From Zygaena filipendulae (taxonomy: Eukaryota > Arthropoda > Insecta > Lepidoptera > Zygaenidae), in assembly GCA_907165275.2 (NCBI GenBank), contig CAJRBF020000003.1, forward strand, positions 124,001 to 188,000: a stretch of DNA of 64,000 bases, in the 5' to 3' direction. The notes beneath the pieces are model-generated. The model was not told where the DNA came from, searched no databases, and saw only the letters and a list, made by a program, of their open reading frames with translations. Both the position numbers and the translations under genes were made by a program. Below, in pieces: positions 10,345 to 21,175 of this stretch (its first letter is position 1; every line of letters starts with the position of its first letter).

Positions 10345-11280
10345 GTGACGCGACGTAAAATAACGGAAGACACGCCAGCGAGTCCGACACCGCAACTATT
10401 TAATAAAAAACCCGATTACTCAATGGATATGTCTGTCACTGAATTGTCTTATGACAATACAACGCAATCGTTGTCGTCTCCTGAGCGCCCGGTTACCTTG
10501 GAACAAATTAGTGCTCTGCTGGACTCAAAACTTTCTCCTACATCTGATTTAATGAAAAATTTTCGTTCCTCTCTTCAGGAAGACATCAAACATTTAGTGT
10601 CTGCTGAAATTAACACCGCGGTTTCCTCATTTAAAGAAGATTTTACACGTGCTACAGATTTTATTACAGCCGAGCAAGAGGATTTGAAGAAAGAATTGAA
10701 TAGGAAGGAACAAAAAATTAAAACTCTTGAGTCAGAACTGGAGAGTCACTCGTTCGAAATCGGCAGGTTGAATGCGAGAATAATCACAATTGAAAAGATA
10801 TCTAGAGAGTGCAATATTGAAATACAGGAGGTCCCAGAAAGCAGGCAGGAAAATCTAGTAACCATATTATTGACGTTATGCAAAAACTTGAACACCCCTA
10901 TCTTGGAATCAGACATAAGGACATGTCGTCGCGTTGCTAAGATGAACCCATCGTCAAATCGCCCGCGCAACATAATCATTACGTTTAACTCTCCTCGCAC
11001 GCGTGATACAGTCATTTCTGCGGCCTATTGTTACAATAAATCTCACCCTGATAAATTGAATTCATCGCACCTTGGATTGGTTTGTGAACCCCAGAGAATC
11101 TATATTTCTGAGCACTTGTCGCCTGAGTGTAAACAATTACACGCTGCTGCCCGAAAAATTGCCAAGGAAAAAAAGTTCGCATACGTTTGGGTGCGTTTTG
11201 GACGCGTGTTTATGCGAAAAGACGATAAGAGTAATTGCATTCATATCAAAGATCTGGCTGTTTTGAGTACTCTTAAATAA
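10345..11280 (+). CDS. LINE ORF1 protein (FP25-like nucleic-acid chaperone type)
   Basis: 311 codons. The start is uncertain: the frame begins at a GTG, and the first in-frame ATG is that of SMDMSVTEL near 10422. Residues about 110-150 form a coiled coil (AEQEDLKKELNRKEQKIKTL, LESELESHSFEIGRLNARII), expected for ORF1 oligomerisation. The C-terminal half has an RRM/FP-like fold: RPRNIIITFNSPRTRD followed by IYISEHLSPECKQLHAAARK and FAYVWVRFGRVFMRKDD. This matches the baculovirus-FP-like domain known in insect CR1-group ORF1 proteins. Its role is presumably to bind the element's RNA in an RNP. It has no stop or frameshift. ORF2 begins about 130 bp downstream. Confidence 0.72.
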   Translation: MTRRKITEDTPASPTPQLFNKKPDYSMDMSVTELSYDNTTQSLSSPERPVTLEQISALLDSKLSPTSDLMKNFRSSLQEDIKHLVSAEINTAVSSFKEDFTRATDFITAEQEDLKKELNRKEQKIKTLESELESHSFEIGRLNARIITIEKISRECNIEIQEVPESRQENLVTILLTLCKNLNTPILESDIRTCRRVAKMNPSSNRPRNIIITFNSPRTRDTVISAAYCYNKSHPDKLNSSHLGLVCEPQRIYISEHLSPECKQLHAAARKIAKEKKFAYVWVRFGRVFMRKDDKSNCIHIKDLAVLSTLK

Positions 11281-11407
11281 TATTAGTTCTGTATTTTCTT
11301 TAGGTACTGCAATATTAAATTTATTAAATTATTTTCTTTTAAATTATTTGTTTTTTCTCTTAAATTTAAACAAACACTTGGTTTTTTAGTTATATTAACT
11401 TTTGTAT

Positions 11408-14289
11408 ATGATGGTTGTAATTTATTATCAAAACGTAAATAGAATACTATCTAAGCTTACAGAATTGTACTTGAATATTTTAAGCGCCGAATATGATTTA
11501 ATCTGCCTCACAGAGACGAACCTTCATTCTAGTGTTTTTGACTCAAAATTATAGACGACCGCTACTCTGTATTCCGAAGAGATCGTAGTGACACCTGTCT
11601 AAGTAATTATAAGAAAGGTGGAGGTGGGATTTTAATAGCAGTAAAAAAGAATTTTACGGTAGTTCGTCGCTCGCTCTGGGAATGCAGGGTTGAAGATCTT
11701 TGGTTAAGTATTCTACCGGATGATAATACACCTCCGTTGCACATCTGCCTTTGTTACTTGCCACCTGATCCTCCACGGGATGATATTTCGCACTTTTATA
11801 ATAACTTTCAGGACGGGGTGCTCAGCTTTGCTAGTAATAACGATCATTTTCTATTGATTGGTGATTTCAACACACCTTCTATTAAATGGACTAAGCTCTT
11901 AGCCTCGCAGAAGCTTATACCAAATAATCCAGTAGATTTTAAGTCATCTTTGTTATTAGAGTGCATAGCCACATGCGGTCTACATCAATTTAATGACATA
12001 TCTAACAGCAATAACCACTATTTGGACCTCGTTTTTTCAACATTAAATGATGTACGGGTGGTGGAGGGCGATGCTCTTACTCACTTGGACAAGCATCACC
12101 CTGCTCTTGTCATTGAAATACTCCCCTATGTGTCTGTGCCTTCATTGAATTCTAATTCCTCTAAACAAAGGTATAATTTTCGCAAATGCGATTATGAAAA
12201 GGCTAGATTGACCCTTAGCAGCGTTAATTGGTCTGATCTCTTGTGTTCTGAGAACGTAGATACATGTGTGGACGTCTTTTATCAAGCATTGCACGAGATA
12301 ATTAGTAACGTAACACCGTTATGTAAAACCGACTCAAGCAAATATCCTCTATGGTACAGTAACGCATTGAAACGATGTTTAAAGGAAAAGAATAAATATC
12401 ATCATAAGTATAAAAAATATGGAAATCCCCGCGACTACGATGTATTTTCTTTGCTTCGTAGTAGATGTAAAAAGCTCACATCAACCTGTCATAGAAACTT
12501 TATTGCTTCAATTGAAGATGATCTGCAGGAAGGTGTAAATATCAAATCATTTTGGCGTTATATTAACAGTCAAAAGGGACATTCTAGTTTACCCCAGGTG
12601 ATGAAGTTTGGTGGATCGTCTGCCAGTGATGGCTCTGGTATATGTGAACTTTTTTCCTCTTATTTTGGATCTGTATTTGTCAGGGATACGTCACAAACGC
12701 AACAAGTAACCAAGAATTTCTCAACGAAATATGCATGTACCAGAACACTGTCTAATATATTTATTAGTGAATACGACATCTATGAAAAAATAAAACAGCT
12801 TGACTGCACTAAGGGTTCCGGTCCGGATGATATTCCTGCAATTTTTGTAAAATCCTGTGGTAAACAACTTCTTACCCCCTTGTTTATTATATTTAATACC
12901 TCACTTTATACTGGAGTTTTTCCATCATTGTGGAAGTCGGCATATATAATCCCAATCCATAAGGCAGGCGATAAATCCAGCTGTGACAACTATCGCCCAA
13001 TTAGTATCCTTTCTTGTGTCGCAAAGATATTCGAGTCGCTAGTCTACAAGCACTTTTTTTATCAAGTCAAGCAATTGATCTCTGATAAACAGCATGGTTT
13101 CGTCAAGGGTAAATCAACAATTAGTAATTTACTTGAGTACAAAAATTATTTGTGTGCATCGTTTCATCACCGAAGTCAGACTGACAGCATTTACACGGAT
13201 TTCTCGAAGGCTTTTGATAAAGTCAATCACTCTATTTTAATTGAGAAGTTGGCCACGTATGGCATTCATGGTAATCTACTTCGTTGGGTAACTTCTTATC
13301 TTGAGCGCAGAAATCAAGTGGTTGTTGTTAGAGGTTTTATGTCTTCTCCATGCATAATAACATCAGGAGTTCCACAGGGATCTCATATGGGGCCACTTCT
13401 TTTTGTTCTTTTTATAAACGACCTGATAGACCGATTGGTAAACCCATCTCTTTTGTATGCGGATGACCTCAAGATTTTTTCCCGAATAGATCATGTTTCT
13501 GATTGTGAATCACTACAACGTGATCTCAATACCCTGGTTGAATGGTGTGCTAGGAATAGGATGTACCTAAATATTGACAAATGTTTTTTCATTACATTTT
13601 CTAACAAGAAGAATAAAATTAACTTTAATTATAGGCTGTCGGGTCAAGTCCTACAACGCAAGACAAATGCAAAAGATCTCGGTGTATACTTTGATAAAAC
13701 TCTGTCTTTTAGACCATACTATGAGTACATAAGCAATCAAGCAGGTAGGCTTTTAGGCTTTATATTTCGTAACACGCATCCTTTCAAGAATCCAAAAGCA
13801 TTGCTCTGTTTGTTTTATAGTCTTGTAAGAAGCGTACTTGAATATGGGAGTCCAGTGTGGTCCCCGTACTACAAGATACACACTGAAAATCTAGAACGAC
13901 TTCAAAACAGATGTCTCAGGTGTCTCTCGTATAGAATCGGGGAGGGAAGAACCTTGGCCAACTATGAACAGAGGCTCAGGAGGTTCCACGTACCTAGGTT
14001 AGAGACTCGTCGTCAATTAAGTGATTTAGTTTATTTACACAAGATTCTGCATGGCTATATTGAGTCCCCTACACTTTTAAATACTATCTCAATTAACACG
14101 CAAACGAGATTCAGAAGCTTTCAGCCCTTTGTCTTGAAAGTTTATATCAATAACACCTCATACTATAATCCTGTCGTTAGAATGTGCAGATTTTATAACT
14201 CGGTGGCTACTTCGTGTTCAAAACTGGACATATTCGACAGTAGATTGTGTGTTTTCCGGAGATGCTTAGCCAAATGTTTGTCTTGTTAG
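11408..14289 (+). pseudogene. LINE ORF2: endonuclease and reverse transcriptase, one frameshift
   Basis: The frame opens at ATGATG (11408) with an exonuclease-endonuclease-phosphatase start (YYQNVNRILSKL, then LICLTETNL) and meets a stop at 11552. The same domain continues in another frame from about 11554 (GGGGILIAVKK, then GDFNTPSIKW) and runs unbroken to 14289. RT motifs include GPDDIPAIF, YRPISILSC, TDFSKAFDKVNH, SGVPQGSHMGPLLF and the catalytic LLYADDLKIF (YADD at 13456-13467). The C-terminus has NRCLRCLSYR in place of an RNase H, as in the CR1/Jockey group. A single-base indel near 11545-11553 inactivates the first strand of the endonuclease. Sequencing error is an alternative because the rest is intact. 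Confidence 0.85.
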
Positions 14290-14511
14290 TTTAAGTTATA
14301 CTTACTTATTGATTTTGAACGCTGAATTACAGCTTTGCACTAATTTTTAGTTTTAGTTATTATAAAAAAAAAAGAAAGAAAAAAAATATAATTTTTGTTA
14401 CTGTGCACCCATACTTTGGGACACATTCCAGCTCTAGTAATGTATAATACTTATGTACCTCTTATTGTTTGTGTCTCGTTTTGTGTGCCAATAAATAAAT
14501 AAAGAAATAAA

Positions 14512-14735
14512 CTGGCCGCCGAGGTGAAAACGCTCGGAACCTCCATTGGGAGTGTTCGAAATTCAACAATTTAATTCAATTTAATTTTCACTTCAATTCA
14601 ATTTAATCTCGTTCAATTTAGTATTGGTGGGCTTGTATCAACTATATTTTATATGTATTTTAATTTTGTGCATGCATTTGACGTAAATCGTAACAAACTT
14701 TATGATTGTTTTCTGAAATAAATAAAATAAATAAA
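14512..14735. other. Spacer after the LINE tail
   Basis: Starts with a GC-rich stretch, CTGGCCGCCGAGGTGAAAAC, that looks codon-like for about 20 residues and could be the far side of the LINE's target. AT-rich sequence with CAATTTAATT repeats follows. No gene is supported. Confidence 0.35.
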
Positions 14736-16690
14736 TCCTACTAATATTATAAACCCACGAAAAGCCCACGATGCGTCTAAGGTCAAGCGGTGAGCTAGGA
14801 CGCCCCCAATCATTGTCCAGCTGACTCCCGAGCAGGTAAAATCTTTCAAAAACACGATTTCCAAATACTGCAAGAACTTTTATCTTAATTTCCGTAGTTC
14901 TGGCACTGTGGCAGTTAAATGTCAGAATGCTGAAGATCATGAGGCCACAAAGGCTGGATTGCGAACTGAAAATCTTCCCTTCCATACCTACACTCGGAAG
15001 AACGAAAAGAAGTATAAATCTGTAATCTATGGTATACCAGAGCAGTTCGAGGATGATATCATTGATGAGCTTACGTCTTTGGGATTCGGTGATGTCTTAG
15101 TAATTAAACTGAAGAGTGGTGGTTCATCTTGCCCACCTTTTTTGGTCCAGCTTCCCTTTGGAGCAGATATAATGAAATTCAAACAAATCAAATACTTATG
15201 TAGCTGTGCTGTTCAAATACGTCGCTACCGGCAAAATGATAATTCTGCCACTCAGTGTTATAGATGTCAAGGTTTTGGCCATGCTTCTAGAAATTGTAAC
15301 TTGCCTCCTAAGTGTGTCAAATGCACCGGGGCGCACATCACCAAGGAATGCACTAAACAAAACAAAAACGAGCCGGCCATGTGCTGCAACTGTAACCAGG
15401 AACACCCAGCTAATTACCGCCAGTGCCCTGTCCGCATCAAGTATATGGAAGACACTCGGACCCGTCGGAATGAGCGTAAGGTTACACAAGCGAAGCTTAT
15501 TAACGCTCTCAATCCCTGCATAAACATTCAGCAACGGTCACGAGTACCAGGTAATCCCCTACTCTCCAAGTCCGCTGCCACATTATATCACTCTTAGAGT
15601 CGCCTAAATTTATTTTTTCTTATTTATCTCCCATGTACAGATATCGACCTGATTCTATTGTTTATGTATAGATACATACATTGTACAGAATCGAGGATTC
15701 AGCTCTTATCTATATCTATAGGTATGTATATATAAAAATGAATCCTTATTTCTCTTGGTCACGGCATCACGTGTGAAAGGCTAGACCATTTTCGCTAATT
15801 CTTATTTTGTTGTATTTGTTATTCTAAGGAGAAGGTTCTTATGAAAAAAGTTTGGAGTTCCTGCGGGAATTCCGAAACTCACGCGGTTGACACCGCGGGG
15901 CACGGCTATTAGTATAGATTTGCTCAAAATAAGGCTTGACTGTGGGTTTTGGCAATTATTAGGGGAGTAGGTATATCCTTACCATTTACAGCAATACTAG
16001 CTATGCCCCGTGGTTTCACCCGCAGTAATTTCGGAGTTCTCGCGGGAATTGCGGGATAAAAAGTACCCTATGTCCTTCTCCGTACCCCTGACAACATGCA
16101 TGCAAAATTTCATCCGACTCAGTTCAGCCGTTTTTGCGTGATTGAGCAACAAAGATCCACACTTTCACGTCTATATGTATAATAAAAATGAATCGTCAAA
16201 TGTGTTGGTAAGCGCATAACTTACAAACGACTGCACCAAATTGGAAAATTGATTTTTTTTTGAGATCGTTATTGTCAGGACAAGGTTTACATAAAAGAAT
16301 TTTGGAGTTCCTGCGGGAATTCCGAAACTCACGCGGGTGAATCTCCGAAACGGTTGGACCGATATTGACGGGATTCACTGCTAATTAGCTGTTGTTATAA
16401 GGAGTAAATTAGACTGCCTTGGAGTTCCTGCGGGAATCCCGAAACTCACGTGGGTGAAACCGCGGGGCACAGCTAGTTTATAATATTAGTAGGATAACCT
16501 CACTATAAATGTGAAAGTAAGTTTGTTTGTTTGTTACGCTTTCACGCCTCATCATCATGAAACTTTGCACACACGTTGTCAGAGATACAGAGAAGGACAA
16601 AGGGTACTTTTATCCCGAAATTCCCACGGGAACTTCTATCTTATTACTGGTGAAACCGCGGGGAACAGCTATAAAAATATATAGGTACCT
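14736..16690 (+). mobile_element. Nest of non-autonomous Helitron pieces
   Basis: Several Helitron-type ends occur in both orientations. A start-type TCCTACTAATATTATAAA lies at about 14737. End-type sequences (hairpin CCGCGGGGCACAGC or similar, then CTAGT or CTAT) occur at about 15888-15912, 16448-16475 and 16652-16672. One minus-strand end (CTAGCTATGCCCCGTGGTTT) lies at about 16005-16025. The inverted start TTATAATATTAGTAGGAT at 16478-16495 abuts an end. Internal words such as GGAGTTCCTGCGGGAATTCC repeat. No helicase is present, so all pieces are non-autonomous. Boundaries between the three to four copies are approximate. Confidence 0.65.
14792..15598 (+). pseudogene. Jockey-type LINE ORF1 (gag) fragment with three zinc knuckles
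   Basis: The open frame starts after an in-frame stop at about 14790 and has no credible ATG at its start; it ends at TAG 15596. The N-terminal part (PPIIVQLTPEQ, then EDHEATKAGLRTENLPFHTY) resembles the pre-C2HC region of Jockey-clade gag proteins. Three CCHC/CCCC-type knuckles follow: CYRCQGFGHASRNC (from 15256), CVKCTGAHITKEC (from 15313) and CNCNQEHPANYRQC (from about 15385). Gag proteins of this group package element RNA. No ORF2 follows; Helitron sequence does. It is a truncated copy or a fragment picked up by the surrounding Helitron. Confidence 0.75.
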
Positions 16691-16926
16691 ATTGGAAAAA
16701 AAAACCCGGTCCCGTCTAATCAAAACTTCAAGTCCAGTCAAAATTTCAAGTCAATCCATCGCGATAGATCGTTTTCGAGTTTTGCGACTACTAACATGGG
16801 ATACTTTGTCAAGTTGTTATCTATTATATCACTCAGGGATACTGTAGTTTCCTATGAGTAAAATATTTTTTACAACTGGTTCTTTACTACTTCATAATAT
16901 TATTAGCTATACAATATAGAAACGGT
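16691..16926. other. Unique sequence at the left edge of the satellite
   Basis: No gene or repeat recognised. It joins the first satellite monomer abruptly at GCGTCAAACAACGCC. Confidence 0.4.
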
Positions 16927-17480
16927 GCGTCAAACAACGCCGGACCAGCAACGAAACACTTATAAAAAACAACCAAATAACTTAAAAAACGGAATTAATA
17001 ATTCAATCACAATGCGGATTTTCTAAGTCGATGAAATATTAAAAATTACCAAAATATTAATAAATAAATATGCGGGGGTGAGTTTAGGGGTTGCGGATAG
17101 ACAAACAACAGCGAAAACCAGTTCGAAAACACCAAAAAAGCGACGTAGTTTGTTATTTTATTGATATTAATATCGATTGTCGCTTAGAACACGCGTTTAC
17201 TTAGGTAGCCTCGGGTGCGCGAAGGGGGTAGGTATTTGCGGATGACGTAATAACATTAGGCGTTTTTTCGCTTCGCCGCGGTCGGAATCGAGTGCGGAGG
17301 GTGTCAATCGACGCGGGGGATGTTCCTCTAGGTATTTTATAGGAAAAACTTTGCGGCCAAACCTCCAGAAAGCGTGAAATTTTGAAGAAAAGTAAACATT
17401 TTTGCAAAAATCCCAGAAATTTGGATAATTCCTGCGCCGATGCGGCCAGGAAAGGTGTCGAAAACGAAAAGAGCGTTAAA

Positions 17481-19688
17481 CAACGCCGGACCAGCAACGA
17501 AACACTTATAAAAAACAACCAAATAACTTAAAAAACGGAATTAATAATTCCATCACTATGCGGATTTTCTAAGTCGATGAAATATTAAAAATTTCCAAAA
17601 TATTAATAAATAAATATGCGGGGTGAGTTTAGGGGTTGCGGATAGACAAACAACAGCGAAAACCAGTTCGAAAACACCAAAAAAGCGACGTAGTTACTAG
17701 TTTGTTATTTTATTGATATTAATATCGATTGTCGCTTCAAACACGCGTTTACTTAGGTAGCCTCGGGTGCGCGGAGGGGGTAGGTATTTGCGGATGACGT
17801 AATTAAATTTGACGTTTTTTCGCTTCTCCGTGGTCGGAATCGAGCGCGGAGGGTGTCAATCGATGCGGGGGATGTTCCTCTAGGTATTTTATAGGAAAAA
17901 CTTGGCGGCCAAACCTCCCGAAAGCGTTAAATTTTGAAGAAAAGTATAAATTTTTGCAAAAATCCCAGAAATTTGGATAATTCCTGCGCCGATGCGGCCA
18001 GGAAGGGTGTCGAAAACGAAAAGAGCGTCAAACAACGCCGGACCAGCAACGAAACACTTATAAAAAACAACCAAATAACTTAAAAAACGGAATTAATAAT
18101 TGAATTAGGCACTATGCGGATTTTTCTAAGACGATGAAATATTAAAAATTACCAAAATATTAATAAATAAATATGCGGGGGTGAGTTTAGGGGTTGCGGA
18201 TAGACAAACAACAGCGAAAACCAGTTCTAAAACACCAAAAAAGCGACGTAGTTTGTTATATTATTGATATTAATATCGATTGTCGCTTCGAACACGCGTT
18301 TACTTAGGTAGCCTCGGGTGCGCGGAGGGGGGTAGGTATTTGCGGATGACGTAATAAAATTAGGCGTTTTTTCGCTTCGCCGCGGTCGGAATCGAGTGCG
18401 GAGGGTGTCAATCGACGCGGGGGATGTTCCTCTAGGTATTTTATAGGAAAAACTTTGCAACCAAACCTCCAGAAAGCGTGAAATTTTGAAGAAAAGTAAA
18501 CATTTTTGCAAAAATCCCAGAAATTTGGATAATTCCTGCGCCGATGCGGCCAGGAAGGGTGTCGAAAACGAAAAGAGCGTTAAACAACGCCGGACCAGCA
18601 ACGAAACACTTATAAAAAACAACCAAATAACTTAAAAAACGGAATTAATAATTCCATCACTATGCGGATTTTCTAAGTCGATGAAATATTAAAAATTTCC
18701 AAAATATTAATAAATAAATATGCGGGGTGAGTTTAGGGGTTGCGGATAGACAAACAACAGCGAAAACCAGTTCGAAAACACCAAAAAAGCGACGTAGTTA
18801 CTAGTTTGTTATTTTATTGATATTAATATCGATTGTCGCTTCAAACACGCGTTTACTTAGGTAGCCTCGGGTGCGCGGAGGGGGTAGGTATTTGCGGATG
18901 ACGTAATTAAATTTGACGTTTTTTCGCTTCTCCGTGGTCGGAATCGAGCGCGGAGGGTGTCAATCGATGCGGGGGATGTTCCTCTAGGTATTTTATAGGA
19001 AAAACTTGGCGGCCAAACCTCCCGAAAGCGTTAAATTTTGAAGAAAAGTATAAATTTTTGCAAAAATCCCAGAAATTTGGATAATTCCTGCGCCGATGCG
19101 GCCAGGAAGGGTGTCGAAAACGAAAAGAGCGTCAAACAACGCCGGACCAGCAACGAAACACTTATAAAAAACAACCAAATAACTTAAAAAACGGAATTAA
19201 TAATTGAATTAGGCACTATGCGGATTTTTCTAAGACGATGAAATATTAAAAATTACCAAAATATTAATAAATAAATATGCGGGGGTGAGTTTAGGGGTTG
19301 CGGATAGACAAACAACAGCGAAAACCAGTTCTAAAACACCAAAAAAGCGACGTAGTTTGTTATATTATTGATATTAATATCGATTGTCGCTTCGAACACG
19401 CGTTTACTTAGGTAGCCTCGGGTGCGCGGAGGGGGGTAGGTATTTGCGGATGACGTAATAAAATTAGGCGTTTTTTCGCTTCGCCGCGGTCGGAATCGAG
19501 TGCGGAGGGTGTCAATCGACGCGGGGGATGTTCCTCTAGGTATTTTATAGGAAAAACTTTGCAACCAAACCTCCAGAAAGCGTGAAATTTTGAAGAAAAG
19601 TAAACATTTTTGCAAAAATCCCAGAAATTTGGATAATTCCTGCGCCGATGCGGCCAGGAAGGGTGTCGAAAACGAAAAGAGCGTTAAA
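17481..19688. repeat. Higher-order repeat, 1104-bp unit, two copies
   Basis: Two dimers of 552-bp monomers repeat in register. Alternate monomers share private variants: CTTGGCGGCCAAACC in one type, GCAACCAAACCTCCAG in the other, at 1104-bp spacing. This indicates that the dimer was the unit of the last duplication here. Confidence 0.8.
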
Positions 19689-21175
19689 CAACGCCGGACC
19701 AGCAACGAAACACTTATAAAAAACAACCAAATAACTTAAAAAACGGAATTAATAATTCAATCACTATGCGGATTTTCTAAGTCGATGAAATATTAAAAAT
19801 TACCAAAATATTAATAAATAAATATGCGGGGGTGAGTTTAGGGGTTGCGGATAGACAAACAACAGCGAAAACCAGTTCGAAAACACCAAAAAAGCGACGT
19901 AGTTTGTTATTTTATTGATATTAATATCGATTGTCGCTTCAAACACGCGTTTACTTAGGTAGCCTCGGGTGCGCGGAGGGGGTAGGTATTTGCGGATGAC
20001 GTAATAAAATTTGGCGTTTTTCGCTTCGCCGCGGTCGGAATCGAGCGCGGAGGGTGTCAATCGACGCGGGGGATGTTCCTCTAGGTATTTTATAGGAAAA
20101 ACTTTGCGGCCAAACCTCCCGAAAGCGTAAAATTTTGAAGAAAAGTAAACATTTTTGCAAAAATCCCAGAAATTTGGATAATTCCTGCGCCGATGCGGCC
20201 AGGAAGGGTGTCGAAAACGAAAAGAGCGTTAAACAACGCCGGACCAGCAACGAAACACTTATAAAAAACAACCAAATAATTTAAACAACGGAATTAATAA
20301 TTCAATTACTACGCGGATTTTTCTAAGTCGATGAAATATTAAAAATTACCAAAATATTAATAAATAAATATGCGGGGGTGAGTTTAGGGGTTGCGGATAG
20401 ACAAACAACAGCGAAAACCAGTTCTAAAACACCAAAAAAACCAAGTAATTTGTTATTTTATTGATATTAATATCGATTGTCGCTTCAAACACGCGTTTAC
20501 TTAGGTAGCCTCGGGTGCGCGAAGGGGGTAGGTATTTGCGGATGACGTCATAAAATTTGGCGTTTTTTCGCTTCGCCGCGGTCGGAATCGAGGCCGGAGG
20601 GTGTAAATCGACGCGGGGGATGTTCCTCTAGGTATTTTATAGGAAAAACTTTGCGGCCAAACCTCCCGAAAGCGTTAAATTTTGAAGAAAAGTAAACATT
20701 TTGCAAAAATCCCAGAAATTTGGATAATTCCTGCGCCGATGCGGCCAGGAAAGGTGTCGAAAACGAAAAGAGCGTTGAACAACGCCGGACCAGCAACGAA
20801 ACACTTATAAAAAACAACCAAATAACTTAAAAAACGGAATTAATAATTCAATTACTATGCGGATTTTCTAAGTCGATGAAATATTAAAAATTACCAAAAT
20901 ATTAATAAATAAATATGCGGGGGTGAGTTTAGGGGTTGCGGATAGACAAATAACAGCGAAAACCAGTTCGCCGCGGTCGGAATCAAGCGCGGAGGGTGTC
21001 AATCGACGCGGGGGATGTTCCTCTAGGTATTTTATAGGAAAAACTTTGCGGCCAAACCTCCCTAAAGCGTAAAATTTTGAAGAAAAGTAAAAATTTTTGC
21101 AAAAATCCCAGAAATTTGGATAATTCCTGCGCCGATGCGGCCAGGAAGGGTGTCGAAAACGAAAAGAGCGTTAAA

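Larger units (their letters stand above)
10345..14520 (+). mobile_element. CR1/Daphne-like LINE, nearly full length
   Basis: Two reading frames in the canonical order, ORF1 (10345-11280) then ORF2 (11408-14289), followed by a 3' UTR ending in AATAAATAAATAAAGAAATAAA at about 14491-14511. ORF1 resembles the FP25-type ORF1 of insect CR1/Daphne elements; ORF2 has endonuclease and RT but no RNase H. The 5' end probably extends upstream (perhaps to 10034) but no target duplication was identified. The only clear lesion is one frameshift in ORF2. Confidence 0.8.
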
